A stretch of DNA of 32,239 nt, taken from assembly GCA_030652345.1 (NCBI GenBank), contig JAUSAU010000048.1, forward strand, positions 1 to 32,239, written 5' to 3'. A program made the position numbers and the translations under genes. The notes below the pieces were generated by a model that saw only the letters and a program-made list of their open reading frames with translations, ran no database searches and was not told where the DNA came from. How positions within the stretch are numbered: position 1 is the stretch's first letter; each line of letters opens with the position of its first letter. Source of the DNA: Coriobacteriia bacterium (GTDB lineage: Bacteria > Actinomycetota > Coriobacteriia > Anaerosomatales > PALSA-660). Shown here one piece after another: positions 20,648-28,484 of this stretch.

Positions 20648-20698
20648 GATCCGTATGGTTTGCGACCACGCCACGCAAGCTCCACTCGGGAGTATCGA
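20641..20698 (+). promoter_or_regulatory. module B: direct repeat CGTATG-N5-CGTATG plus GGAGTATCGA
   Basis: A perfect direct repeat (20641-20646 and 20652-20657), 31 bases, then GGAGTATCGA (20689-20698). The module starts 127 bases before the ATG at 20766. The leader also contains the hairpins CGATGCA-gaaggt-TGCATCG and TGCCG...CGGCA before the GAGAGGAGAAGG ribosome binding site. Confidence 0.72.
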
Positions 20699-20765
20699 TG
20701 CAGAAGGTTGCATCGGACGCGTGCCGGCCCCAAGGGCGGTCGGCATGACTGAGAGGAGAAGGACC

Positions 20766-21818
20766 ATGGACTACATGGCGATCCTGAAGGATGGCTGGGG
20801 CGCCACGCAGCGCAACAAGCGGTTGTGGATACTCGGCCTGTTCGCCGCCGGAAGTGCCGGGCTCTCGTCGAACGATTGGCGACCGAGCTCGTCGAACTCC
20901 GGAAGCTCGCAGGGCATTCCTGCCGGTTGGGAGAACGTGCACACGCCCACCGAGGCGCTGCAGCGCGGGTTGGATCTGGCCGGCAAGGAGATCGGCGTCG
21001 CGCTGGGTTCCGCAGAGCAGTGGTGGACGATCATCGCGTTCGCAGCACTGACCCTGCTCGCTCTCTGTTTCGTGTTCTGGGTCGTCGGGATCGCCGCGCG
21101 CGGTGGTCTCATCTCGCAGACGCGTGAGGCCATCGCCGGTCGTCCGACCAGCGCGGCCGCCGGGTGGAGGACGGGTCTGCGCCGCTGGGGACGCGTCTTC
21201 GCTGTCGGCTTCCTTTTCGCCGTACCAAGCATGGCGCTCGCCCTCTTGGCGCTCGCGGTCGTTGCGCTGAGCATCCCGTCGTTGATCGCCGGCGGCGGGC
21301 TCTCCGACGCGATCGTCGGCGGGGTCGGCCCCGGGGTGACCGCAGGACTCGTCGGTATGGGGCTCGGGCTTTCCGTGATCGGCATGCTCGCATTCGCTAT
21401 CGGCGTCGTCGTCGACGTGATGGAGGAGACGTCGCTGCGGCACGCGATCCTGGGCGACCGTGGAGCGCTCGACTCGATCAAGACGACGTGGGCCGACCTG
21501 CGGGCGAAGCGGGGCGTGGCGAGCATGTGGCTCGTGATGCTGCTCGTCAACATCGCCGCCGGTATCGCGGGCGCGGTCGCGTTCATACCGCTCGCCGTCG
21601 TTCTCGGATTCGTCGTCGCCGCGGCCGTCGCTGCGGGCGGGACCGGGATGTTCTGGCTGATCCTGCCTGCATTCACGATCCTGACCGCTGCCCTGATGCT
21701 GCTGAAGGCGGTCTACTCCACGTTCCGCAACTCGGCGTGGACATCCTTCTACGAGCGTATGCAGAACCTCGAGCCTGATCCGGCCGAGTCCGGCACCGCA
21801 GAGACCGTCGCTGCCTGA
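20766..21818 (+). CDS. polytopic membrane protein, first gene of an ABC-transporter operon
   Basis: A 350-residue protein with about six hydrophobic segments (near 22-34, 95-120, 145-180, 190-235, 265-290 and 295-325). A soluble Ser/Asn/Gly-rich stretch follows the first (about 35-75). The layout resembles membrane proteins of the DUF4013/glycerophosphodiester-phosphodiesterase membrane-domain type, but I cannot name the family firmly. It is followed after one base by an ABC ATPase and then an overlapping permease, so all three are one operon behind module B. It may be an extra transporter subunit or a partner of the sensor kinase. Confidence 0.7.
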   Translation: MDYMAILKDGWGATQRNKRLWILGLFAAGSAGLSSNDWRPSSSNSGSSQGIPAGWENVHTPTEALQRGLDLAGKEIGVALGSAEQWWTIIAFAALTLLALCFVFWVVGIAARGGLISQTREAIAGRPTSAAAGWRTGLRRWGRVFAVGFLFAVPSMALALLALAVVALSIPSLIAGGGLSDAIVGGVGPGVTAGLVGMGLGLSVIGMLAFAIGVVVDVMEETSLRHAILGDRGALDSIKTTWADLRAKRGVASMWLVMLLVNIAAGIAGAVAFIPLAVVLGFVVAAAVAAGGTGMFWLILPAFTILTAALMLLKAVYSTFRNSAWTSFYERMQNLEPDPAESGTAETVAA

Positions 21819-21819
21819 C

Positions 21820-22749
21820 ATGGCTTCCACCCCGCTCATCGAAGCGATCCGCCTGTCCAAGAACGAGGGCAGGCGGATCCTTCTCGATGATGTGTCCCTG
21901 TCCGTGGCGCGCGGGGACCTGTACGCGCTCGTGGGCGAGGCGGGCTCAGGCAAGTCGGCCCTCCTGCGAACGCTCGTGGGGCTCGCTCATCCGGACACGG
22001 GCTCCGCGGGGATCCTGGGCCGGACCGCCGGACCGGGGGCCTATCGCGTGTTCGAGCGGGTGGGCTTCCTCTCCGCCGATCCGCCGGTACGCCGTGGTCT
22101 CAGCGTCCGTCGCGACGTCGAGGTGAGCCTCTCGCTCGCGGGCGTCCGCGAGCCCGATGCGGCGCGCAGGGCGCTCGCGCTCGTGGGAATCGAAGATCTC
22201 GCGGAGCAGGCCACGCACCTGCTGAGCGACGATGATCGCCGCCTGCTCGGCATCGCCCGGGCGATCGCCCACAGCCCCGAGATCCTCGTGCTCGACGAGC
22301 CCACGCGCGGTCTCGGGGGCGTGGAGCGCCGCCGGGTCCTCGAGTTGCTCCGCATGCTCTCGGTGGAACGCGAGGTCACTATGATCGTGGCCACGCGCGT
22401 CACCGACGGCGTGGTCGAGCTGGCCTCCCGCATCGGCGTTGTGCGCGGCGGCGCTCTCGTCGCCGAGTTCGACCGCGAGGGGCTGCGTGAGCGCGGGCGC
22501 GAGCACGTGGAGGTGGTCGTCTCCGACCCACCGCGAGCCGCCCTCGTCCTCGAGGAGCGACTCGGACTGACCGACTTCGCCGTCTGCCAGGAGCACCTGA
22601 TCAGGATCTACGTCCCCGGCTCCCGGATCAGCGAGATCAACTCGGCCCTGGTGGCCGACGGGATCGAGGTCACCCGGCTCACCGTGAACGCGGGGTCGCT
22701 CGAGGAACTGCTCGAGCGCCTCTCGAGCGGAGAGGCGGGCATCTCGTGA
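21820..22749 (+). CDS. ABC transporter ATPase with degenerate signature motifs
   Basis: A 309-residue protein of ABC-2-type exporter ATPase length. Walker A is GEAGSGKSA (39-47) and Walker B is ILVLDEP (155-161). The signature motif, usually LSGGQ, reads LSDDDRR (about 135-141). The D-loop, normally xGLDP, reads RGLGGVE. The switch histidine position reads VATRV (190-194). The Q-loop glutamine is replaced in GFLSADPP. The ATP-binding loop is thus intact while residues needed for composite-site hydrolysis are changed. It overlaps the downstream permease start by four bases. The C-terminal domain (about 215-309) is as in DrrA-like proteins. Confidence 0.88.
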   Translation: MASTPLIEAIRLSKNEGRRILLDDVSLSVARGDLYALVGEAGSGKSALLRTLVGLAHPDTGSAGILGRTAGPGAYRVFERVGFLSADPPVRRGLSVRRDVEVSLSLAGVREPDAARRALALVGIEDLAEQATHLLSDDDRRLLGIARAIAHSPEILVLDEPTRGLGGVERRRVLELLRMLSVEREVTMIVATRVTDGVVELASRIGVVRGGALVAEFDREGLRERGREHVEVVVSDPPRAALVLEERLGLTDFAVCQEHLIRIYVPGSRISEINSALVADGIEVTRLTVNAGSLEELLERLSSGEAGIS

Positions 22750-23474
22750 TCACTCGTCTCATCGCTGCCGAGCTGGCCGGGCTGCGCCGCTCATGGGTCG
22801 TGTGGGTCGCCACGCTCCTGACCGTCGGCGGAGCCATCGTGGCCCGGTCGATCGCGTGGGTCACGCATGCCATCGGGAGCACCGAACTCAGCGCGCTTCC
22901 GTTCGTGCGGCCGGACATCGCCTGGAGCGACACCGCGGTCCCGCTCGCGCTGCTCGCGTACCTGATCGTCACGTCGTACGTGTTCGGTCGGGACTTCGAG
23001 GACGGCACCATCGACCTGATCCTGACCGCACCGGTGAGACGGGGTGCGATCGTCGTCGCGCGTACGCTCGTCGTCGGGATCGCCCTGTTCCTGCTGTGCC
23101 TGATGGGATGGGCCGCGGACGCCGCCACCTACGGGCTGCTTGCGACGACCCCGCTCGATCCGGGCCCGGCGACGGGGCTCGGCGCCGCCTTCGGATCGGG
23201 CATGGCGGCGTTCGGGACGCTCTCGCTCGTGTCGTGGGCGGCCGTACGGTTCCGAGGCGTTCTGCCTGCGCTCGGACTGGGCATCGCGATCCAGGCCGCA
23301 GCCCTCGCCCTCGGCGGTCTGGAGGCCGCGCGGTCACTCCCGTGGCTGCTTCCGTCCGCGATCGCGTCCGGCGGCGACGCCTCGCTCCTGGCGGTCTCGT
23401 TGACGGGGCTGCTCTTCGCAGGCGGGTTCGCCGCGACCGTGCACTCGCTCGACCGCGTCGATCTGAGCGAGTAG
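22746..23474 (+). CDS. ABC-2-type transporter permease
   Basis: A 242-residue inner-membrane permease with six hydrophobic segments. It has the typical layout of ABC-2 exporters, including the EDGTIDLILTAPVRRGAIVVARTLV segment, the coupling-helix region of this family. GTG 22746 overlaps the ATPase stop codon. With the degenerate ATPase and the membrane protein at 20766 it forms a transporter operon. The substrate is unknown; small amphiphiles, antibiotics or lipids are usual for the class. Confidence 0.85.
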   Translation: MITRLIAAELAGLRRSWVVWVATLLTVGGAIVARSIAWVTHAIGSTELSALPFVRPDIAWSDTAVPLALLAYLIVTSYVFGRDFEDGTIDLILTAPVRRGAIVVARTLVVGIALFLLCLMGWAADAATYGLLATTPLDPGPATGLGAAFGSGMAAFGTLSLVSWAAVRFRGVLPALGLGIAIQAAALALGGLEAARSLPWLLPSAIASGGDASLLAVSLTGLLFAGGFAATVHSLDRVDLSE

Positions 23475-23511
23475 CCTGTCCCGGCTCCCGGTGCGGTCCG
23501 GGCGCGTCGAA

Positions 23512-23569
23512 CGTATGGGATTCGTAAGCAGCACGTCTGCTGCGCTTCAACTCCTCTCGGGAGAATCGA
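23512..23569 (+). promoter_or_regulatory. module C: direct repeat CGTATG-N5-CGTAAG plus GGAGAATCGA
   Basis: Repeats at 23512-23517 and 23523-23528, 31 bases, then GGAGAATCGA (23560-23569). The module starts 126 bases before the ATG at 23636. The leader ends in the same GAGAGGAGA ribosome-binding segment as module B. A CCGGCC-ttgc-GGCCGG hairpin (about 23594-23609) precedes it. Confidence 0.7.
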
Positions 23570-23635
23570 TACAGGGAATCGGACTGGCGCTCGCCGGCCT
23601 TGCGGCCGGTCAGAGCGACCGAGAGGAGACGTACG

Positions 23636-24028
23636 ATGGATCGCATGAGAACGACAGTCTCGACGTTGTGGATCGTCGTCATGCTCAACATGATCATGGC
23701 GGACATCCTAGGCTTCATCCAGCCGGGGGCGTTGCAGGGAGCCGTGACCGGGCCGGGCGGCGTGCAGATCACACAAGGGTTGCTGCTCGTCTTCGCGCTG
23801 CTGCTCGAGATCCCGATCGTGATGGTCTTCGTCTCCCGCGTCCTCAAGCGCGGGGCGGTCAGTCGCTGGGCGAACGCTGTTGCGGCGGTCATCACAGCCG
23901 TGTTCGTGGTGGGCGGCGGGTCCATGGAGCTGCCGTTCTACGCCTTCTTCGCGACCGCGGAGATCGTGTGCATGGCCGCCATCGTCTGGCTCCTGTGGTC
24001 ACGGCGCGGCGCGGAACTGATGGCGTAG
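23636..24028 (+). CDS. DUF6326-like four-helix membrane protein
   Basis: A 130-residue protein from ATG 23636. It has an N-terminal helix STLWIVVMLNMIMADILGFI followed by GALQGAVTGPGGVQITQGLLLVFALLLEIPIVMVF, a pattern I associate with DUF6326, then two further helices. The family has no known function. It is the only gene behind module C and so is probably controlled together with the oxidoreductase and the ABC operon. Confidence 0.75.
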   Translation: MDRMRTTVSTLWIVVMLNMIMADILGFIQPGALQGAVTGPGGVQITQGLLLVFALLLEIPIVMVFVSRVLKRGAVSRWANAVAAVITAVFVVGGGSMELPFYAFFATAEIVCMAAIVWLLWSRRGAELMA

Positions 24029-24127
24029 ATCGGTTCGCCCCCGCGCGCGATGTGCGCGCGCCGGGGTGTGGACGGGCGAGAGCTCCGGGCGGAGGACCGA
24101 GATGGCTGCCGGCGAGTCCCGGGGCGG

Positions 24128-24133
24128 TAGTAT
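24128..24133 (+). promoter_or_regulatory. -10 element TAGTAT upstream of the methyltransferase
   Basis: GGTAGTAT gives a predicted start at about 24140, which supports ATG 24156 as the methyltransferase start and excludes the longer in-frame starts. Confidence 0.5.
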
Positions 24134-24155
24134 GAGAGTGACGAACGGAGCACCC

Positions 24156-24926
24156 ATGACGCCCTGGAATCCTGACGAGTACCTGCGCTTCGGCGACGAG
24201 CGGACCCGCCCTTCGGTGGACCTGGCATCACGTATCGCCGTCGAGTCTCCCTCGCTGGTCATCGACCTCGGGTGCGGCCCCGGGAACAGCACGAGGGTGC
24301 TTCGCGATCGCTGGCCCGAAGCTCACGTCATCGGCTTGGACAGCTCGGCAGAGATGATCGACGCCGCTCGTGCCGAGATGCCGCAGGAGGAGTGGATCCA
24401 CTCGGGCATCGAGGAGTGGAACCCGCCGCAGGCGTTCGACGTCGTCTTCTCCAACGCCGCCCTTCAGTGGCTGCCCGACCACAGCGCGCTCGTGCAACGC
24501 CTGTTCGCGGCCGTCGCACCGGGAGGCGCGCTCGGCTTCCAGATCCCGAGCGCGTCGTTCGCGGCGGTCCGCACGCTCATCCACGCCATCGCGCTCGACG
24601 GCCCGTGGACGCCGCGGATGACGGGTCCGCTCGGCGCACTCACCATGGAGTCGCCGGGTGTGTACTATGACTGCCTCAGCCCCGAGGCCCGCTCCGTCGA
24701 CATCTGGGAGACCGAGTACTTCCACGTGATGGACTCGCATGCGGCGATCGTGGACTGGATCGGCAGCACCGGTCTGCGCCCCTTCCTGGATGCGCTCGGA
24801 TCGGAAACGGAGAAGCAGCAGTTCGTGTCGCGCCTGGACCGAGCGGTGCGTCAGACCTATCCGCTGCAGCAGGACGGGCGCGTGCTCTTCCCGTTCAGGC
24901 GGACGTTCGTGATCGCGTACCGATAG
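24156..24926 (+). CDS. tam: trans-aconitate 2-methyltransferase-like SAM-dependent methyltransferase
   Basis: A 256-residue protein of Tam length. It shows the N-terminal WNPDEYLRFGDERTRP typical of Tam, SAM motif I VIDLGCGPGNST (about 34-45), VIGLDSSAEMIDAAR (motif II) and FDVVFSNAALQWLPDH. Tam methylates trans-aconitate formed spontaneously from cis-aconitate, relieving aconitase inhibition. Start chosen from the -10 at 24128 and the CGGAG segment upstream. It is a stand-alone gene; the next gene starts 21 bp downstream and may be co-transcribed. Confidence 0.87.
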   Translation: MTPWNPDEYLRFGDERTRPSVDLASRIAVESPSLVIDLGCGPGNSTRVLRDRWPEAHVIGLDSSAEMIDAARAEMPQEEWIHSGIEEWNPPQAFDVVFSNAALQWLPDHSALVQRLFAAVAPGGALGFQIPSASFAAVRTLIHAIALDGPWTPRMTGPLGALTMESPGVYYDCLSPEARSVDIWETEYFHVMDSHAAIVDWIGSTGLRPFLDALGSETEKQQFVSRLDRAVRQTYPLQQDGRVLFPFRRTFVIAYR

Positions 24927-24947
24927 CACCGGCAACGAGGAGTGAGC

Positions 24948-25856
24948 ATGCGGGTCGAGGATCTTCGGCGCTACATCAAGACCACCGAGAAGCTGGTCGT
25001 GCCCGCCGACGTCGCGTCCACCACGCAGGGCAGCGCGTTCCTGCGAAAGCTGCCGCTCCGGGTGCAGCGCGCGATCGTGAACCGGGCGTCGAGCACCAAC
25101 CCGTATATGAGCTTCGTGGTCGAGCCCTACGCCACATTCCTCGCGTTCGAGATCACGGACACGGACGCGGCCGAGAAGCTTTTACCGCCGCACTACAGCC
25201 TGTTCCCGTCGGCGATGTTCGACGGGACCGAGCCGCGGTTGTGCGCGATCGTGAGCGCATTCAACATCCACACGAACGTCTTCTGGGGCAGTCGCGTCGA
25301 GTTCTACCTGATCGCGCAGAACTGCAAGACGGGGCTGCTCTCCTGGATCATCGACGAGTACGAGAGCAACACGCACAGCTACGATCCAAGCCAGGGGTTC
25401 ATCGGCCCGAGCACCTCGCACTCGGTGGTCACGACCTCGTACCGCGGTGAGGTGATCGTGGACGTGGCGAGCGAGAAGTCCGGCAACAGTCTCGCGCTCG
25501 TCGCCGACCTGAAGAACGGTGCGATCACCGACCTCGATCAGCGCCTGTGGGTCGAGGGCAACCTCTCGGTCGACTACGGCGGCGAGCTGCAGCAGTGCAC
25601 CAAGCCGTTCAGCCTGATCTTCGATCCGGGCGAGATGGCGACCGCGCTCAAGCTCCCGCTCGACGACATATCGCTGTGCACGAACACCTTCGGCAAGGGG
25701 ATGCTCGACCCGAGGCCGTTCGAGGCGGCCTGCTTCCCGTATGCGCAGCACTTCGTCACCACGAGCGTCCCGACCGCCACCACCATGCGGACGGCCGAGG
25801 ACCTCGAGAGCGCCGTGACCGAGATCAACGACACCCTGAGCGGCCCCCGGGGATGA
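24948..25856 (+). CDS. conserved protein of unknown function, coupled to an SGNH hydrolase
   Basis: A 302-residue soluble protein from ATG 24948, just behind GAGGAG. I do not recognise the family with confidence. The alternating strand-like segments (FLAFEITDTDAAEKLLPPHYSLFPSAMF, then VFWGSRVEFYLIAQNCKTG and SVVTTSYRGEVIVDV) are reminiscent of the acetoacetate-decarboxylase-like beta fold, but no catalytic lysine environment can be identified. The stop overlaps the start of the hydrolase gene (ATGA), so the two proteins are made together and probably act on the same compound. Confidence 0.6.
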   Translation: MRVEDLRRYIKTTEKLVVPADVASTTQGSAFLRKLPLRVQRAIVNRASSTNPYMSFVVEPYATFLAFEITDTDAAEKLLPPHYSLFPSAMFDGTEPRLCAIVSAFNIHTNVFWGSRVEFYLIAQNCKTGLLSWIIDEYESNTHSYDPSQGFIGPSTSHSVVTTSYRGEVIVDVASEKSGNSLALVADLKNGAITDLDQRLWVEGNLSVDYGGELQQCTKPFSLIFDPGEMATALKLPLDDISLCTNTFGKGMLDPRPFEAACFPYAQHFVTTSVPTATTMRTAEDLESAVTEINDTLSGPRG

Positions 25857-26452
25857 CGGCCGTCAGGATCGCCTGCGTCGGGGACAGCATCACGCGGGGC
25901 TTCTTCGTCGCGCGCCGCAGGACGATGTCGTACCCGGCGCAGTTGCAGAGGATGCTCGGCGAGGGCTACTGCGTACGCGGCTTCGGCGTCAACGGCCACG
26001 CGGTCCAGCAGAGCGCCGACCTTCCGTACCGCCGCAGCAAGGAGTTTGCACTCAGCACGTCGTTCGAGCCCGACATCGTGCTCATCATGCTCGGCACGAA
26101 CGACTCCCGGGGTCACAACTGGAAGGGCGTCGCAGCCTTCGCCGCCGACTACCGGACGCTGTGCGAGCACTACCTGTCGCTCGAGTCCGGTCCACGGGTG
26201 TGGTTGCTGACGCCGCCGGCGCTGTTCCGACCGGCGTGGAGCACGAGCGTCCCGTACGGCATGGACCCGGCGGCGCTGCAGGATATCTGCGGCGCGATCG
26301 CGGACCTCGCGCGCGAGCTCGGATGCGGACTCATCGACATCAATGCGGTGACGGCGAAGCACCCTGAGGCGTTCCGCCTCGACGGCGTACACCCGGGAGC
26401 GGCCGGAGCGACCATCATCGCGACGGCGGTCGCGGAAGCGCTCCGTCGCTGA
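25853..26452 (+). CDS. SGNH/GDSL-family hydrolase
   Basis: A 199-residue cytoplasmic esterase-type hydrolase with all four SGNH blocks: GDSIT (catalytic S12), the GVNG segment (about 45-48), GTND (81-84), and DGVHP with the Asp/His pair (D177, H180). No signal peptide. The family removes acyl or acetyl groups from lipids, carbohydrates or peptides. Translational coupling to the preceding unknown protein suggests a joint task. It converges with the DUF1801 gene one base after its stop. Confidence 0.9.
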   Translation: MTAVRIACVGDSITRGFFVARRRTMSYPAQLQRMLGEGYCVRGFGVNGHAVQQSADLPYRRSKEFALSTSFEPDIVLIMLGTNDSRGHNWKGVAAFAADYRTLCEHYLSLESGPRVWLLTPPALFRPAWSTSVPYGMDPAALQDICGAIADLARELGCGLIDINAVTAKHPEAFRLDGVHPGAAGATIIATAVAEALRR

Positions 26453-26453
26453 G

Positions 26454-26804
26454 TCAGCTCGCGGCTTTCCGCACGATCTCGGCGAGCTTGGCCTCTGTCG
26501 CGTCGTCCAGCTCGGTGAAGAACCACGAGGATTCGCGGAGCCGGTGTGGCGCGCCCTCCTCGGGGGAGAGGTTCGCATTCTCGGTGAGGCCGAAGGTCAT
26601 GTAGGTGTCGGCGCGGAAGAAGCAGATGACCTTCCCGTCCTTCGCGTAGGCCGGCATGCCGTACCACGTGGTCGGTTGGAGCTCGGGAGCGGTGCGCCGG
26701 ATGAGCGCGTGGATGCGCTCGCCCATCGCGCGGCAGGGTTCGGGCATCGCGGCGATCTTCGTCAGCGCCTCGGCTTCGCCGTCGGCCTTCTTCGCCGCGC
26801 TCAT
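26454..26804 (-). CDS. DUF1801-family (YdhG-like) protein
   Basis: A 116-residue protein. It shows the N-terminal helix ALTKIAAMPEPCRAMGERIHALIRRTAPELQPTTWYGMPAYAKDGKVICFFRA and a C-terminal helix TEAKLAEIVRKAAS, the YdhG/DUF1801 layout. The W-Y-G-M-P-A-Y core is the family's central motif. Function in the cell is uncertain. The gene stands alone on the minus strand. Confidence 0.85.
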   Translation of the reverse strand: MSAAKKADGEAEALTKIAAMPEPCRAMGERIHALIRRTAPELQPTTWYGMPAYAKDGKVICFFRADTYMTFGLTENANLSPEEGAPHRLRESSWFFTELDDATEAKLAEIVRKAAS

Positions 26805-26911
26805 CGCTTCGTGCTCTCTGTGCTCACGTCCACACCTCGCAGATTCCGGGTACGACTGCCGGACACAACCGAGATTCCCCCGATGACCCCGCCCGAATCC
26901 GCCGGATGGGA

Positions 26912-26917
26912 TACTCT
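26912..26917 (+). promoter_or_regulatory. -10 element TACTCT upstream of the lipoprotein gene
   Basis: GGGATACTCTGGG lies about 80 bases before the GTG at 26997. The context CCGGATGGGATACTCT resembles the other TAGTCT elements of the window. Confidence 0.45.
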
Positions 26918-26996
26918 GGGAATTGCGCGGAGATGGCGCCGACCGCGCCGTATGCCGTCACGAGTCCTGAGCCCGGATCGAAGGAGTGGTCCTGCA

Positions 26997-27620
26997 GTGA
27001 AGGTCAGCACGCCCGTTCGGACGTTCGTCACCATCGGCCTGTTCTGCTGTCTCGTCTTCGGCGCGGGGTGCGCGGCCCAGTCGTCCGGGGATCTCGCCTC
27101 CGGGGCCGGGTTCGCTCTGAGCGAGGCGGTCGGTATCACGGTGCCGGACGGGTGGAGCGGGACCTGGGATCGGTGGACGCAGAGTGAGCGTTCGGCGATG
27201 GATCCTGAGCTCGAACTGCAGATGATGCGCGAGACGGCGTCGGGTCGCACTGATTCCATTCGGATCGGCGTTTTCGCGTCGCGGGCGGATGCCGCGAAGC
27301 TGATCGGGCTGGACGAGGGCGCCGCGGCTCGCTCGGCGGAGTCTACGGACCCCGCGGGAGTCCCCGCCGGCGGTGCGATGCGGTTCGAGAGTGCCGCCGG
27401 CCCGGCCGTCGCTCGCGTCGTGCGCAATCGACCCGAGACCCTTGAGGAATTCAACCCGTTCGAGATCGTGGTGTGGCTCGGCGCGGAGTCCGAGCGGCCG
27501 ATCCGCGTGAGCGCGTCGCTGAACGACTACCCGGGGACGGTGCCGGCGACTGCGGGCGACCGCGAACTCGCAACGGGGCTCCTCGACTACCTCGGGCTGG
27601 CTCGGGACGGCGGTCGATAG
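26997..27620 (+). CDS. predicted lipoprotein of unknown function
   Basis: A 207-residue exported protein from GTG 26997, behind AAGGAG. A short basic N-terminus (MKVSTPVR) is followed by a hydrophobic stretch and the lipobox-like FGAGC with C25 as the acylation site; the -3 position is Gly, not the usual Leu. The mature part is soluble and acidic, and I recognise no family. It is predicted to be anchored to the outer face of the cytoplasmic membrane. From 27621 to 27781 I see no gene. Confidence 0.7.
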   Translation: MKVSTPVRTFVTIGLFCCLVFGAGCAAQSSGDLASGAGFALSEAVGITVPDGWSGTWDRWTQSERSAMDPELELQMMRETASGRTDSIRIGVFASRADAAKLIGLDEGAAARSAESTDPAGVPAGGAMRFESAAGPAVARVVRNRPETLEEFNPFEIVVWLGAESERPIRVSASLNDYPGTVPATAGDRELATGLLDYLGLARDGGR

Positions 27621-27781
27621 CCGGAGCCGGAGGCGCCGCGCTCGATCGAGTCTGCGTCGAGGACCTTACCTACTTCACGCGCGTCGCGGCGGTGCCGGCT
27701 GAGGACGCGCGGCTCGTCGAGACGGGGATCGATCGCATCGACAGGCGTCTTCTCGGGGCTGTACGGGGGAGGGTCTTGGAA

Positions 27782-27838
27782 GGAAACTGCTTGACAGTGC
27801 AGTTTCCATGACGGAAACTGCAGGCGTAGCGAGTTTCC
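27782..27838 (+). promoter_or_regulatory. two TetR operators GGAAACT-N12-AGTTTCC with overlapping -35
   Basis: Site 1 spans 27782-27807 and site 2 spans 27813-27838; each is 26 bp and their centres are 31 bp apart. TTGACA (27791-27796) lies inside site 1, and the -10 position falls in site 2, so binding would block the promoter of the tetR gene at 27857. A third identical-architecture site is at 28438-28463. Confidence 0.88.
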
Positions 27839-27856
27839 GACGCGAGCAGGCGGACC

Positions 27857-28396
27857 ATGAGTGCGATGCGGCAACTGATAGCAGAGACCTTCGAGCGCCA
27901 CGTGCTCGACCACGGCTACGCGCGGACCAACCTCGACGACATAGCGCGCGAGCTGAAGATCTCGAAGAAGACGATCTACGTGCACTTCGACGGCAAGCGG
28001 GACATCTACGCCCACGTGGTCGCGCTCCAGGCGCGGCGCGACAAGGTGCGCCTCGGCGCATCCGTCGCGGCACTTCCCACCTACGCTGCGAAGGTGGACG
28101 CCGTAGTCCGTCTGATTCTGGACTCGGCCCGGGCGCACATCACCGCGACCGGCGAGGACGAGTGGCTCCGCGAGTATGAGATCGCCGCCGACGCCTTCCG
28201 CAAGGCGAACGGCGACCTGCTGCGCGAACTCATCCAGGGAGGCATGGACGCCGGCGAGTTCGGTGCCGGCGACGCATCGCTCATCGAGCGCATGGTCGCG
28301 GCGATGATCATCGAGTACCTGCTGCTGGTGAACGCCGACCCGTCCTACGACCGGGACGCGGAGCTCGCGCAGCGCATCGGCAGGTTCGTCAACTAG
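27857..28396 (+). CDS. TetR-family transcriptional regulator, autoregulated
   Basis: A 179-residue TetR protein. The helix-turn-helix is at about 22-47 (TNLDDIARELKISKKTIYVHF), followed by DGKRDIYAHVV and a helical ligand-binding domain. Two 26-bp inverted repeats in its own promoter and one in front of the membrane protein at 28485 define its operators, and repression of both units is the simplest model. The inducer is unknown. It starts at ATG 27857, possibly ATG 27866. Confidence 0.92.
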   Translation: MSAMRQLIAETFERHVLDHGYARTNLDDIARELKISKKTIYVHFDGKRDIYAHVVALQARRDKVRLGASVAALPTYAAKVDAVVRLILDSARAHITATGEDEWLREYEIAADAFRKANGDLLRELIQGGMDAGEFGAGDASLIERMVAAMIIEYLLLVNADPSYDRDAELAQRIGRFVN

Positions 28397-28402
28397 GCAC
28401 AC

Positions 28403-28422
28403 GGCCGCGAAGAAGAGCGGCC
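28403..28422 (+). terminator. hairpin after the tetR gene
   Basis: GGCCGC (28403-28408) / GCGGCC (28417-28422) with loop GAAGAAGA, then TTCGT. It is a weak intrinsic terminator just after the stop codon, separating the regulator from its downstream target. Confidence 0.55.
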
Positions 28423-28437
28423 TTCGTCAGGCCCTGC

Positions 28438-28463
28438 GGAAACTCAGAGCAGAGACAGTTTCC
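28438..28463 (+). promoter_or_regulatory. third TetR operator GGAAACT-N12-AGTTTCC
   Basis: The same arms and the same 12-base spacer as the two sites at 27782-27838. It lies 22 bp before the ATG of the membrane protein, so this gene has its own regulated promoter. Confidence 0.85.
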
Positions 28464-28484
28464 TCGACTACAAGGAGTAAGGAC

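Noticed and set aside
20628..21953. 441-codon and 301-codon open frames on the minus strand
   Set aside because: They lie antisense to the membrane-protein gene at 20766 and have no start signals or recognisable motifs.
27621..27781. Possible small gene between the lipoprotein and the tetR operators
   Set aside because: Plus-strand frame reads through the operators without a start signal and shows no motif; no Shine-Dalgarno candidate.
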